The notes under the pieces are model-generated. The model saw only the letters and a list, made by a program, of their open reading frames with translations, was not told where the DNA came from and did no database searches. From the NCBI GenBank assembly GCA_012932865.1, contig SAXG01000110.1, positions 36,644 to 100,643 of the forward strand: a DNA stretch of 64,000 nucleotides, read 5' to 3'. This document shows, in pieces, positions 31,834-45,500 of the stretch. Position 1 is the first letter of the stretch; every line of letters starts with the position of its first letter. Source of the DNA: Amylostereum areolatum (taxonomy: Eukaryota; Basidiomycota; Agaricomycetes; Russulales; Stereaceae). Made by a program: the position numbers and the translations under genes.

Positions 31834-32352
31834 TCAAGGGACATGAAAGGAGATCGGGGTATCATTCTCGGGACGGAGGTAATTTTGCCTTGATTACCTC
31901 CGTTCTCACGCAACCCAAGTCGTCGGCGACTGAGTCTCGGGGTTATCATATCTGATTATTTCTCATCATTTAGCTGGGCCTATTGCTCATGTTTTCCACC
32001 GCACTACTTACCGCTTTTATCCTTCCTTGAACGCTTGTGTTCACTGTACCACATCATCCTTTCGTCTTCCGGATGACCTTGTATCATTTCCCATTTCAAA
32101 CGACTTTGCATCTCTAATCTGTACTTTACTGTGGGGTTTAAAAGGGTTTTGCTACCAGTGCCACCGAATCCGATTTTTGTCATGTGACTTGCGTGGGAAT
32201 AATTGCTATGGTCTACTCGGAGCTCGTCTGACGCCTGTTAGGCCATTTGTCGGGTTCCGGTTTCTCGTCACCTTTCCCTCGTCTGTTCGCCGCCTTTGAA
32301 TCGACTTCCAGTATCATCTACTTGGTGACCTCTCAGGAGTCATCATCCCATC
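31834..32352. other. Intergenic region
   Basis: No gene seen. It probably holds the 3' end of the preceding gene and the Msp1 promoter. Confidence 0.4.
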
Positions 32353-33925
32353 ATGGCCATGTCGTCGACCACAAAGAAGGCTATGCTGGATGGTGCGAAC
32401 CTTTGTCGTCTTCGTATCGAGCCATGCTAACGCTTGAGTTCGGATGTCTACAGTAGCCATATTCCTGGCGTCGCAAGTGCGTGTTAATCCTCCCCACTCC
32501 ATGGCTTTCTATTGAGCTCAATATGCCAAGGCAGCCATGTGGTACACTGTCCACGTACGTCCAACTCTCGTTACAGCGGAACAACCACTTACAGGAGATG
32601 TAGTGGGTGTTCGATGCGTATGGTCCAGACAGAGAGAAGGAGAAGAAGCACAAACCGATGGAGGCGCTCAAAAAGCTGGGGCACGGAGAGTTGAAGCTGG
32701 ACGAGTACGAACGTGAGTGGCGCTATCGTTCGCAGGAATTATGCTCATCGTCGTACGCGTCCTTTAGGAACCATTGCGTCGGAGGTCATCCATCCTGACG
32801 ATATCAACATTCGATTCGAGGGTGCGTCGTCTCCCTCCTTTTGTCAGCTTCATGGGTTCTTATATCGTATCCTTCTGTACCCGCCGTATTCCGTATCCCA
32901 TATCTGCGTCTGCATTTACAGACATTGGTGGTCTGGAAGACATCATCTCTTCCCTTCAAGAATCCGTCATCTTCCCCTTGCTGTACCCCTCCCTCTTCAG
33001 CGCCTCTTCTACCCTTCTCGCGGCGCCCAAGGGCGTCCTCCTATACGGTCCACCTGGATGTGGCAAGACGATGCTCGCAAAGGCGCTCGCAAAAGAGTCG
33101 GGGGCGACTTTCATCAACATCGCTGCGTCCGTGTTGACGAACAAGTGGTTCGGGGAGTCGAACAAGCTCGTCGCGGGCCTATTTAGCCTCGCGCGCAAGA
33201 CGCAGCCAAGCATCATCTTCATAGACGAAATCGACTCCTTCCTGCGCGAGCGGAGTAAGGGCGACCATGAAGTTACCGCAATGATGAAAGCTGAGTTCAT
33301 GACGTGCGCCCGCCTTCCTTGTACCTCGTATGCTACAGACTGCTCATTTCAAACCTTCAGGCTGTGGGACGGTTTGTTGTCGGCGACGGACCGAATTATG
33401 ATCCTCGGCGCGACAAATCGCATACAAGACATTGACTCTGCCTTTCTCCGCCGCATGCCAAAACGCTTCCCCTTGCCCCTTCCCGACGCGACACAGCGAG
33501 AAAAGATTCTGTCCGTGGTACGCATATCTCGCCTCGTTATCATGCATTACGTAACCAGAATCTGATCTTATCTCCAGATGCTGAAGGACGTTCCACTGGC
33601 TCCAGACTTTCCCTTGCGCGCGCTCGCGGAGAGTGCGAACGGGCTTTCGGGCTCAGATTTGAAGGAGGTGTGCAGGAGTGCGGCGATGGTACCCGTGCGG
33701 GAGTACGTGCGGAAGGCGGGCGGGAGCGCGAAGCTGCTGGAGCAGGCAGACGAGAAGGTGTGTTGTGGTCTCCCTTACTTTCGGTTCTGGGAGCTAATTC
33801 GTATGTTGTATGTGCAGGGCTTCGAGCTCCGTCCGCTGATGCTGTCCGACTTCGTGGACCCGGACGGGACTGCTGCACTCAGGCCGCCGCCAGCTGCTGA
33901 TAGACCTGTAACCGTGGACAGTTGA
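32353..33925 (+). CDS. MSP1: Msp1/ATAD1-type AAA ATPase of the mitochondrial outer membrane
   Basis: Extracts mistargeted tail-anchored proteins from the outer mitochondrial or peroxisomal membrane. Exons 32353-32392, 32454-32476, 32531-32554, 32604-32712, 32768-32821, 32922-33303, 33361-33517, 33578-33757 and 33818-33925 give 358 residues, the usual family length. The N-terminal anchor (about 12-31, [21 protein letters not shown]) is assembled from two micro-exons of 23 and 24 nt. The linker helix [17 protein letters not shown] precedes Walker A GPPGCGKT (126-133), pore loop KWFGES (158-163) and Walker B IIFIDEID (D185, E186). The arginine-finger region is [14 protein letters not shown]. Everything needed for activity is present. 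Confidence 0.94.
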
Positions 33926-34873
33926 AAAGGGTTATCGTTGGGATGCAATGAGCGATAGGTTTTCGGTTTTTGATGGGCGTGAAAGATGTATGGGGAAGCG
34001 TTGTACGTAGAGGCATAGAGGCCGATTCATCGGGTATAATATGAACTGCATATAATTACACCTCGTTTCCTCTCAACGTCAGGGAGGTCACTGAGGGCAG
34101 GCGTTTCACTGGGTTGGTTGCTTTGTTCTTTCCAAGTGCGCGCTCATTGACATCCCTTATTCCTTAAGGCAGCCTTCGTTGGGACTATAGCTGGCGGTGC
34201 GGCGGCCGCGGGTGTTTTCGTTATCGCCGTTCTCTGTTCGGATCCCGAGCAGAAGAGACTAAGCCCAGTACTTAATAAAACTCTATCTCCTCCGAGCGTT
34301 CCGTAGCGGATTCTTCGTGCGCGCGTGCCGTGAGCTGTTGTTCGTACGCGTCTCCATGTACGCGGCTGCTATCCCGAAAAATTGTTGAGTCTGCCTTGCG
34401 GCATGGAAGAAAATTCATTCTAACATGGCACAGTACTTGACAAGTTTCTTCAAGGCGTGGAAGATCAAGGAGCCAGAAGCGAAGGTGTATTGAAAGGTAT
34501 GTGATCTAAAGTAGAGCTTATGACCGCCACGAGCCTTCACGAGCGTGGATGCCGTGAGCGCAGGTCATACGTATTCGTATTAAGGTCGCAAGGGGGCGCC
34601 TGCGATGGCGAACCTGGTCTAACGCCCCGATGGTGTCGGCGGAAACCCCCACACAAGGCGCAGGTGACGAAGAGATTGGGAAGATCCAGATGAAAATGTG
34701 CAGAAGTCAGGGCGGCACGAGAAGGAAAAAATGGAGAAGAAAGAGATACGCGATCCGGGAGTAATTACGTGCATGGGCGACGAGGGGGAGGAATAGGAAA
34801 AGAGGGGATTTCGGAAGGAGTGTTTGACGGAAAAGGCCATCCAGATTCACGCGGTGCAAAGCGGGAAGCGCCA
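33926..34873. other. Intergenic region
   Basis: No gene seen. Contains the 3' ends of MSP1 (plus) and of the gene at 34874 (minus), which converge here. Confidence 0.4.
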
Positions 34874-35505
34874 TCATACCCCCCGGGATGGAACGTACAC
34901 ATGCCCAGCGGGTTCAGCGACGGCATGAAAAGACGAGGGCACGACGCCATCCCGAGGGACATTATAAGACGATCTTGGCCCCGCCGCCACTGGTCTGGTG
35001 TGTCGCGTCCGTCGGAGAGGCCTAGGATTCTCAACTTCAGATCTTCCGAAGAAGTCCGAAGTCTGTTGACAGACCCAGACGGTGTACACCCACAAGTCTA
35101 TACGACAGTTGAGCAACGGATGACGGGGTTCGGGGCGACAAAGGGACGATGAAACAAAATACTAAGAAGGGAAATGTGCGAAGATGGAATGTACACAGGG
35201 ACGGGGAGAATAAACCGAGGGAAGAGGGGGACCAAGCAATGGAGCGTACCTTTGCAGATGCGCCCCATAGATTGGATCACGAAGATAAACCACTCGGGAA
35301 CACGACGCTGAGACATGCCGAAGATGGCGACGGCGAGCAGAAAGGCTAGTGAGGGAACGTTATAGCTGGATATTTTCAATAGAAAGCGATACGACATACC
35401 AAAGAAAGATGTCGCGGCGACTGTGGTGACAGTCGGTATCTTGATCGTCATCTTGGAAGTGGTGGTGGCGGTAGGAGCGCCGAGAAAAGCCAAGTATCCA
35501 AGCAT
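34874..35505 (-). CDS. Small membrane protein, family M member 3
   Basis: Function unknown. Exons 35505-35400, 35345-35250 and 35097-34874 give 141 residues, both introns phase 1. The N terminus has a hydrophobic MLGYLAFLGA then a threonine-rich stretch. The main membrane segment spans the first junction (FFAFLLAVAIFGM, about residues 34-46). Exon 2 continues with RRVPEWFIFVIQSMGRICKD, which aligns with QRGIPFWFVYVANAVNRLVQD of the gene at 42106. The C-terminal tail is polar. Confidence 0.6.
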
Positions 35506-36740
35506 GTATAGGTGTCACTGGTGGTGAGTGAAAGAATTACAGGGTGGTGGTGGTGAAAGTGGTGGTGATCTTCCAAAAACCGGAGAGAAAGAACACACGG
35601 CGAGTCGGTGATCGAAAGGACAGTGCATCCTGCAAAGTCTTTTATATGGTGTCGCCCGAGCCTTCAATCGGTCTTGGAGCTGTGGCGAGCACACAGAGAG
35701 GAAGGATCTTCGGCGCAGAAACTGAAAGAGGTTCGGCTCACATCAGTCACTCCCACGAACTCGATCGTCAACGATACGTGCTATACGGTGCGGCCAGTTG
35801 GTCGGGCCCGGTCGGGTTTTGATCGGCTGTTGGGGGAGGGCGACTCAGTCGGGGGGGGGGGGGGGGGGGTGACTCGCCTGCGGATCAAAACAGGGAACGG
35901 TAAAACCACACAGTTATGTCGTCATGTCAGGTGTAATTGAACAGAGCCTTCACGTCGCACGAGCAGGAGGGGCAACTCGGGGGAGGACTTGGAGTTTCAG
36001 AAAAGGTTTGGCGGGCGTCCGCGACCAGTCCGCATGACTCATCATCACTTACGTGAGTGCGCATTATCCTGCAGGGTCTGGTTTATCAAAAACAGACGAC
36101 TACGCTACGAATGTGCAAATCATAAGGGAAAAAGACTCACCTTCGAGTCATCCACCGCTTTTCCATGGTAAATCCTTACGCTTCATTTAAATTTCAATGT
36201 TGAAGGTAAAAAAGCCCCAATGACATGTTCGGGGACTCATGTCTGCTAGTACACACACTCAACATACAGCCCCAGGTCAGTGTGCTATGATCCGGCCAGC
36301 ATGCTCGCCAACACCTACGCCGCCGAATTTCAGTTCTTGCTTCACTTACACGTCGTATGAAAGTACTTGTGGTGGGCCACGCATTTCTGTGTTCGTTCCG
36401 CCCCCATTCCGAGATGCCGATCATGTGAGGGAAGCTGGAAGAAAGTTTGCTTCTTCTGTGATAGCATGGGATAGTATCCATGAAGAAGTGATTCGTGAGA
36501 GAAAGTGCAATGCGCCGCATGTGCGTTGTCGCAGAAAAGCAGAGCGGTCGAAATGACGCGATGATGCTCTACATACGCCAGCCGCCGAGGTTGTGGTTGT
36601 GTTTCACCTCCTGCTGAGGAATCACTCAAATTCAACGTGTATGATGAGGCAGAGTGAGCGATATTTTACATGAGAAAAAAGAGGGCCCGCACACAACACA
36701 CCAAGGCTAAGACGGATCGGATCCAAAGAGAGTTCACCCA
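35506..36740. other. Intergenic region
   Basis: No gene seen. Contains a pure 19-G tract at 35851-35869. Confidence 0.4.
35851..35869. repeat. Homopolymer tract, 19 G
   Basis: Uninterrupted run of 19 G on the plus strand in intergenic DNA. A second, 21-G run is at 47256-47276. Exact lengths may be affected by sequencing error. Confidence 0.9.
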
Positions 36741-37372
36741 TCAAGTACTTAGCAGCTCGATGTCATGTAGATGACGGGGTCGCACAATCGCTCGAGGAGG
36801 CCGTTGGAGCTGCTCTCCAAATGGATCTTCGAAACCGACGACGCGAGGCCTCCTCGCGCTTCGTCGCGTGGTATGAGGGCGAGGGAGCCTCGCGTGCTGA
36901 TTGAGCTCGAGGAAGGCAGATACGGAACTTCGTCTCGTGATGACTTCTCGGAGGATCACGGGCGCACGGGCGATGTCGATGCCTAACCATGATGTAGATG
37001 ATCAAGACGGGCGTAAGGAGCGAAGGACAAGATAAGATACGCACCTCGGCCGAAAAGTGCCACGAGAACAGCTTGGATTTCCGAAGGCGAGGGAAGAGGG
37101 TGCTGCCAGACAAAACAGCCCATTAAACCGACGAGGAATAAAAGTACTGAAGCATGTTTGTCAGATTTTCACTTGAACCTGGGGAAACGCGAGGAGATCT
37201 CACGGAGACTCGGAAGTAGAGCAACGAGGATAATGCGCGAAGTAGCCGTTAAACGCGGAACGTCAAGCCCTTGGGGGTCAGTCTGATATTCCATGGACGG
37301 ATCGTCAATATGGGCGATGAGCAATCCATTGGCAAGCGCCGTAACGGCTAGAATTGTGACAGAACGGAGCAT
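36741..37372 (-). CDS. Small membrane protein, family M member 4
   Basis: Function unknown. Exons 37372-37204, 37146-37045 and 36982-36741 give 170 residues; both introns are phase 1. The N terminus MLRSVTILAVTALANGLLIA is a likely signal peptide or anchor. GLDVPRLTATSRIILVALLP then leads into the membrane segment LLLFLVGLMGCFVW, which spans the first junction. A basic, proline-rich tail follows (RRSARRPRVVG). EYQTDPQGLDVPRLTATSRI matches GLDVPHTTSTTRIIMVALP of the gene at 47463, so the two are paralogues. A possible additional 5' exon could lie near 37714-37920. Confidence 0.62.
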
Positions 37373-37713
37373 GGGGGGAATGACAAGAGGGATAGTTGGT
37401 TTCCACACGCTACACGATCACATTATATGGCTTCCGCGGAGTTGCCTCGACGTCAGTAAGCGGTTAGAGAGAGGTTGAAATTTGCTCACCTGTGCAGCAC
37501 CGTTGTCCAGGCGCGATCCTAGGACAATATAGCGGACGAATATCCGGGGGACGGCGCACCGGGAGTATAGTCCCGGCCTGACGCGTGAGATGCAAGCGGA
37601 GGTCTGGGGATGTAGTTTGGGGAGCAAAACAGTGACGTGAAGAAAACTCGGTGGCTGGCAGAGACTATTGAACGAACCGAGGGGGTCATCCGAAGAAAAA
37701 GAAGCAGCGCCAC

Positions 37714-37920
37714 TTAGGATGGCCGCGCGTTGGCCGTCGGAACATCAACCGTTGGGGTCGATGAAGTACATCTTGAACTGGATTGAGAGGGGAGTTCACG
37801 AGCCCCCGGATTCTTGAGATTAACCCCAGACGACGTACACCGGAGTTTGGGTAGATGGGGCGCACGGGAAGTGTAAGCTGAAAGAAGTGATGCGAAAGAG
37901 AAGAGCGGCAGAAGTCGCAC
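37714..37920 (-). CDS. Short ORF with signal peptide (68 aa), possible 5' exon
   Basis: MRLLPLFSFASLLSAYTSRA looks like a signal peptide; the rest is polar and serine-rich (SSTPTVDVPTANARPS). It sits about 340 bp upstream of family M member 4 on the same strand. It may be a short secreted peptide, an exon of a longer form of that gene, or chance. Confidence 0.25.
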   Translation of the reverse strand: MRLLPLFSFASLLSAYTSRAPHLPKLRCTSSGVNLKNPGARELPSQSSSRCTSSTPTVDVPTANARPS

Positions 37921-40900
37921 GAATCCCAGTCGCGAGTTCTCCTACAGGCTGGACCTACCTTCCACGATTTTTCACTGCACGACTACCAGCGAATCATGTT
38001 GACCCCGAACATCCGCACAAGCCACGTCAAGTCCCTTCCTAGACCCGGGTTTCTCCAAAAATGGGTGTCGGGGGATCTACAAATGGCCGGCGGAATGAAC
38101 AAGGAAACCTAGCATCGTGCCCACGCTTAGCCATGTCAAACCCTCCCTCCTCTCCGACGGAAGAGGTAGCAAGAAACGTCTTCGTGAAGGTCAGTACCTG
38201 GATTATACCATCCATCTGCTGAGTCGTGCTGAATCGTGCTGAATCGTCATCGTCGCGGAAGGGACCCAATCTCTGAACAGAGTCCGCCATCTCCAGGTCG
38301 GCCGTTGGGACGATGATTTACGACAACCACTTGCCGTATCTATATTGCCAAAGGTTGGTTGAACGGCCCTCGTACCTATCAGGAAGACCATTTGAGTCTG
38401 AGCAGCATAGTTCCATAGAGAGGACGCGCCGCAAAAGCCACGGGACCGCTATCTCTGCACCTTAGCCGACGGTCTATCTTCGGACAGCATGGGAGGATAC
38501 TTGAATTACTTGGTCGCGGTTGGCAAAGTTAGGCGACGTTGGGTGCCACGAACGAAGTGAGTATTCCGAATGGATATTCTTTCCGAATAATAACGAGACC
38601 TGTGTCGAATAAAGCACGAAAGCCCCCCTGAACCTAACAACGCCAATTAATACCTGTCTATCGAAGCTAGAAATGGCCCACAAATGTGAATACCCCCTCC
38701 AGAGTGGATCTATAACGTATCCGGGCTGAGCGTTAGTCAGGAATTCGCCGAAGGTGGATGAATCCAAAAAAACGAGGGCCAAACCCGCGGTCGAGAGCAA
38801 AACTATGAGGCCGATCGATCGTATGGATGGGTCGATGGTAGGGGACCTGGTCGTTATCCTCTGGGAGAGGCTGGATGCTCAAGCGCTCAGGCTGTGGAAT
38901 GTACCGACTTGCTGGTCGAGGAAAGAGCATGCATGGATCTCGATCCGGCGGGTCTACTATAGGCGTCGTCGAGGAGGATGCAACAGGTCTAGAAACGATA
39001 CCATGGCTTGCCTGTGAGGACACTCGGAGCTGGGAAGCTCCGAAACTCGATGGAACGACATGTGTTCGGCCTGTGCATTGGGAAGAACCAACGCGGGCCA
39101 ACGCTGGCGACTGCCCGGCATCCAGGAGTAGGAGTCCGGCAGACGACGACGACACATCACAACTACACCATCTCGCCTTTGCATTGTTCTCTTCAGTATT
39201 GGCCTCCAACCGTTGGCGTGGATGATCGGATCCTACCCAGCTTTGGTTACGATTAGAAACTCTGCTATTAGTATCCATAACCGCCACAGGAGTAGGTTCG
39301 GAATTTGGGGTTCTGCCGACTCACCTCGCCTGCCAAAACAGAACTGTCCGCCTCCAACCGATAACCATTCAATTTAGAAATATTGCAATCGATGTTGCAT
39401 TTCGTGTCGTTCGGTGGTGTTGAACGGGGCTATTGAAACCACTAGAACTGTCGAAACCCAGGATGGCGTGGACTCCGAAAATTTCATTCGCCGACCCGTT
39501 GACTTTCTCTTCCATCCACCACGACCCCCTCTCTATCCTCATTGCAACTTTCCACTTCATTACCCACCGACGACAACAGCCCAGCCTCCGCGCAAGACGA
39601 TTCGAAATAGGAGTTCCTAGCCATGTGAAGTGCGAACATTCGACCCCCCCCCCCTCAAACCAAATATACGAGGACGACTGTTAGATATGTGGCGTCGCCG
39701 TGGATTATGACGGAGCTGTATCTGAAGGGAAAGCCTCCAGGTATGTGTGGATTGCTACAGTCTGTGATTCTCCCTCACTCCATACTCGCCTCCAGTTTGT
39801 CAGACTCGTGATTCATTTCGTGGTTCAATTTCTCCCCCATCGAACACGGCATGCGTTTCAATCGCCCGACGCATATGTCGTTGGTTTTTACGGTTTCTTT
39901 GGATGTTACGAGCTCAGCTAACGCGCGCCTCTAGTGACACGCAGTATGACTATGCATGGCTCTTTTACCAAACCTCCATTCACTACCTCGCAACCGGGCC
40001 ATCCCGACGCCCACGCCAAACTTTTCCAGTGACAAGATCCTCTGGAAAACTTGTAGAGGCGCGAGGACTTTTCGCATGCATGAAGAAGCACAAGCGTTTT
40101 TACCCGATACGACGTTACCGATATCGAACTTCGAGTACGTCGCCTTTATGTGTTTCTCTTAGGGATCACTCGATGGAGGGCATTTTGTGTTCTCAATCGC
40201 ACAGGTGATGCTATGTGGATCCATCGAACCGCGACTTTCGGGGTGACGTAGAAAGACCCGTCATAACTACGTTGTAAGGCCGGCCAATAGGTACACAAGG
40301 TTGGATATCTTCAGATAATGGCTTTGTAAACTACGACATGTTCTTCGTATGTCTTAGGTCTTTCTATCATCCTTTATGGTGCTGAATTCTCCCTCGCAAG
40401 TCCTCCACGAGCCTCGCATTGGTATTCGTGTTTCTGTATGGCGCTGGAGCTCCATGGCCCTACGGACGTACACCCTAGACAGGTGTGTTCTCTGTTCATC
40501 CCCAATCCGAGCTCGTCTAATTCAAACGCATTCTAGGAACATTTTCCCGCATATTCACACACCGGAACATAGAAGAGTGGCCCAGACATCAAGGCGACCG
40601 CTATTTTTCACCGTCTGCCTTACGGTCACCTAACCTCCTCACCACGGACATCAAACGCTAACGTTCTCGGTTACAATGCATCCGCCGGATCACCCCCTCG
40701 TCTCTTACCCCATTCGAACGTTGTATGTCTTTTGGCTCGTTGTCGAATGTGATGTATGTTTATCTTTTGGTCTTGGCGCGTACCCTGTCTCCCCGGATCC
40801 ATTCTAGGTGCTCATGTTATCATCACAGGCCTTCCACGTCATCCTCGGCGCACTTTCATTCAACGATTCTTCATAGACGAATTTAGAAAAACGACCCATC

Positions 40901-42105
40901 CTTGCAGCCAAGTCAGGTGCTCCGATACCTCGATCGAATATACGACCCCGCCCATCTCCAGGCACGACACTCTCCAGACACCAACCACCCCACGCTCTCA
41001 CCGGCAAGCCCCCAAACACTCCAAGTGACCTCAAGGTTATAACTGCAGGACGTCTCGCTACATCCACTTCCAACGTTCTCGGTGGGTATGCCAACGATTC
41101 ACTATTCTCTTTCCCGCGTCCTCCATGGACCTCAACAGCTATTGATCAAGCACCGTCGTGGTCGAGTCTTCGTCGTCGGGATCGGCGAAGTTCTCAACAA
41201 TGAAGCCTATTTCGACCAGCGGCCCTTTTTCAAGTCCACGGACACTGGCAAGAACGTCTCTCTACTCTCTTGGACGCCCTCGCCAACGACCGCCTTCCCC
41301 GATTTCTTAAGTGGGTCTACTTAACTCGACGAGCGGTTGTCTTGCGCACTAATCCCTGTACATCTTGCGTGCTCTGCGTAGGTCCTCTTTCCCGTACGGA
41401 CCTCGGTGGCGGGGTCGGTTTTCATGACAATCCAGAGGACGTCAGCCGATTTCCTGGATGTGCTCAATACATCGAGCGATTCCTACCAATGGGTTTGCTT
41501 ACCACGAACTTCGAGTGTTTCATGGAGTAGACGTGACCGAGAGTTTGTACTCGGTTTCTTCAGCTCAATGCCCATACCGCATTTTCGTCCATCTACAATA
41601 CACGCTGTGAAGCCGACTAAGTGCATTGTACTTGTTGCGTGCACGACCTTGCTGGGTTTGAGTGAATGCGGACCACGGGTTGTCATAATGGGCACGTACG
41701 GTGGGTACTTATACGGGTGCGGATATAAGAGTATAGCGGGAGGATGTAAGTATGGGGGAGTCGGAAATCGACGAACGGATCAGTGAAGATAAATGGGTAA
41801 GTAGCACTGCTAAGTTACAGTACTGTTAGAAGAGCGGAAGATCCCCGACCGCTGTTTATAAGTGAGTCTAACGTTAAACGTTAAAGCATCAAAGACGTAA
41901 ATGTAGATTGACGTCAACGTCTATGATATAAACGAATAAGGAAGAAGGTCATAACGGAAGAAGGGCCAGTCATCCGTCACGGTGAACCAAGAAATCGGCC
42001 TGTGAGAAGTCGACGTTCCTTCACGACCCCATGCATATTTTCCGGAAGGATCGACGAGGGAGGGAGAGAGAGAGGTAAAGAAACTACCTGGGAGAGTTGT
42101 AGTAT
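37921..42105. other. Long gene-poor region
   Basis: No closed gene model. Around 38640-38830 (minus) a hydrophobic frame (RSIGLIVLLSTAGLALVFLD) resembles a family M membrane exon but has no complete frame around it. It may be a decayed member. An 11-C run is at 39644-39654. Confidence 0.35.
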
Positions 42106-42562
42106 TCAGCGAGCTGCCCGAGGGGCGACTGCCATGGGCATGTTGCGATGCCTGTGGCGCTGCACACGCCTCGTGTCGGTAGGTGCATTGAGGAAGATGA
42201 CTGCGTTCTGGCCGATGTTGGCGACGTGCATCCGAATATCTAGAGTTGCGGTGAGGCGGAGAATAGAAACGCGAAGAAAAAGGCGTCCGATGAGTGGATC
42301 AACGTACCTTGTACAAGACGGTTCACGGCGTTGGCGACGTAGACGAACCAGAACGGGATGCCACGTTGCCATATTCCAGAAAGCGTGCAAACTGCGACGA
42401 GTAGAAGGGCTTAGGAAGCGATGTTACTTCTTGAGAGCGAACATCCCAAGTGGTACACGACGTACTCAAGAACATGACCGTGCCGATGGTGGAGGCAACA
42501 GACGCATTGGTCTCCGAAGACGTGTTTGGAAGGTCCATATGCGTGAGCATGTCCACGATCAT
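42106..42562 (-). CDS. Small membrane protein, family M member 5
   Basis: Function unknown. Exons 42562-42466, 42391-42308 and 42239-42106 give 104 residues, both introns phase 1. ASVASTIGTVMFLICTLSGI is the membrane segment across the first junction. Exon 2 continues QRGIPFWFVYVANAVNRLVQD, the best match to the gene at 34874. The tail is short and ends with a histidine/arginine-rich QRHRHRN. A longer N terminus encoded upstream cannot be excluded. Confidence 0.55.
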
Positions 42563-45500
42563 GGTTGCAGAGGCTATCGAATAGTGGGCGGTTGGGAAAC
42601 TGACATGACGAGGGGAAGGGCGATGAGATTTCGGGGCAAAGGGGAGCGTGCGGATGGGAAGGGATCACGTACTACTGATGCTGAGGTAAACCACGGCGTC
42701 AACAGAGGTGCCGATGTCGACGTTGAGGAGGTGATTCAGGGTGATGGAGATGGAGATGGAGATGGAGAGTGGTCGGGAGCGGAGACGCAGGGAGCCACGA
42801 AGAGGAGATCGTCGAAGAGGATGACGGGGGAATAGAGCAACGTGCTGCGTTGCGCCTTGGCTTTTTGTACTTTTGATAACCCGAAGGTTTGGCTGAGCGG
42901 AAATGGAGGTGTTGAGAGACACGCCGACCAGTATCTATTGATAATGACATACCGCTTTCATGAGGGTCTCTGGGGTCACGCTGTTCGAATGCCGCACCCG
43001 TGCGGGTTGCAGGCAGTTGAGGGGATGGCCGAGGTTTGGGAACATTCCTTTCGAGTCTTTTCTGTCAAGGAGCTTCGGATCCGAGAGCAAGGGCTGTGCA
43101 TTCGCGGCCTACTAATGAACGATCGCGGACCCCGGGGGTATACAGGACGGGTGCAGGAGAGAAGGGACGGCGGGACTGGTCGTAGACTGGAAAGAAGGGA
43201 TGTCGATGGCCTTGGGAAAATGCGTGAGGGACAGCGCTCAATCAAGCAATTCAACCGAGCGCCAATCCAGTCCGAACCGCTTACCTCTTTACTCTCATCT
43301 TGGTGTATGGACAGTGTCGTCGTGCGACTGACGACGGCGCAAGAGACTGATCTGGCGGACACCGAATTGAACTAAGCTTCCTTGGTCACGGTCGTACCAC
43401 ACGGCGGCACCCATACTACGCTGGAGCGGGATCGGGTCATCAAAACTGGAAACCTCATAGTACGCAATGAAGTATACCCTCTGGATTAGTAGAGACAACA
43501 AGCCTAAGACCTCCGAGTCAACCACAACATCTTGACGACATCTTGAGGAATTTTTGCCGAGTCTGAGCCTGTATCATACGGGTGGGCTTTCTGTCTTCCA
43601 CTCGGAGTTTAGAGCGTCCACTGAAAACAGCGATACAGTCAGCTCAATTCTTATACTTTATTTGGCCCGGAATGTTGGCCGGCGCGCTCAAAACCTCCGT
43701 CGCCCCGTCACTATAGGCGTCTACCTCGCATCACCACAGAGCCCAAACCTCTCAAGCGGAAGCTAACACTCACTGCGATCGTTCGACCCTCCAAACAAGA
43801 ACTGCTCACCCGCGAACTCGGAATTTGCGCGGCGGATCCCTTGACGAGAGCCATCGCGAAGAGCGTACTTACGAGCCCGGCGCCATTCAACAGCATCATA
43901 ACGAGGTCGCGGACAACGCACCTTGGTTGCATACAACCATGGATCTTCAATCCCTCCACCGGGCCTTTGCGACACCAGACATCTCAAGCTTGAGCCGATG
44001 TGTGGTAAGCTTTCGGTGGTGGTTCAGTATGCAACGATGACGCTCACCAGAAGAAGGTTCACGGTGTAACCAATGACTGGGATGTAAAACCGTAAAACGC
44101 GTTTTTTGTGATCTGGTCGATGGTCAATGGTCACTGGTGGATGTGCCGATTCGACGGCAACGGCGACGTCGCGGCACGGCCTCCGGCGTCGTGGCGGGAT
44201 CTCAATTACATTTTCGATTTCCGCCGGGACCCAACCTGCTCGAGCCTCCTGTTTCTCTCCCATGCCTTTTCCCCCAAGAAACACGTATTGACGCGGGAGT
44301 CGGGGAGAAGCCTAGCTGTACTTACCGCCGTGCATAACAGGCAGGCCGCGTCATCGGGAACAAGTTCACCATTCTCACGCCCGCCCCCCGTGCTAACATT
44401 GCGTCCTTACTAGATACTGTTTTGAGGCATAGAATGAAGACGGTATCGCCTGCGTTCGAACCAAGTTCGAACATCGGTTTCCCAGCCTAGATCCGATATG
44501 AAAGGATGCAATGGGTCTCGAACGACCACCCGGCGCCGAGCCACCGACCATTGGCTCGGTGATTACAGGATCCCCTTTGGTGGGTTGGTTGGATTTTTGA
44601 CGGAGTCTTTTGTCGCGTTTCAATCCTTCCGGAAGGACATTAAATTCCACGCGAAGCCAAGGACAACGACGAAATATGGGAACAGAGAACATTTCGACTA
44701 CACGCTTATGTATGCTGTGTCATCTCTCAACATATGATCTGTGACGGCCGACTTTCTTCTAGTTTTTAGGAGGCTTGGATCGGCTCGAGAGCGCAGGCAA
44801 ACCCCTCCCTTCTCCACCCTCCTCATGCTGCAGTCTTGACCCGACGTTGTACCGCCGTGATGCAATTGCGCAGCTGGCCAGACTAGGACCGAAGAAAGTG
44901 GAGTCCCGCCGGAAAGTTGGTACATTCAGCTTGCTGCACGAACATTGCGTGTATGATTATTTATTTCCATCGAAGACTCTTTCAATCCAGTACCACGCCA
45001 TCATGCACGGGCGCCCGAAATATGGGCGCTACCACGGAGCCCGCCTGACACTGTGGTGTGTTGTCCCGGACGTTAGCGCGGGGCGCTAGTAGGAAGCGGA
45101 ATAACTCAACACATTTGAGGCAAATAGGAAGGCACGGATGGGGACGCTTCCCCGGGCTTTCCTATCTATTCTTGGGAGAAAGTTGGAGTCACACGCACGG
45201 CCTACCTCCGCGCCACATGGCCCGCCTCCTTGGCATCCTTCCATCTGTCGCGATTCCACGTCCAACCTCGGGCCGTATATAGGGTTGGGATGAGCGCGCG
45301 CTCGGGATTGTGCGTCGCAAGAACCCGGTCAATATCCCCCAGAGGAAAGATCCACCTGACAGACACAAGGGAAGTGCCGTTCTTGATAGAAATGACAGGA
45401 GGCGCGCACCGGACAATGCTCAACTTGAAGGGCGCTCAGGCTCGAACTAAGCGTGCACACAGCTGCATTCCGAGATACCCAGGAAGTCGGTATGCTCTCA

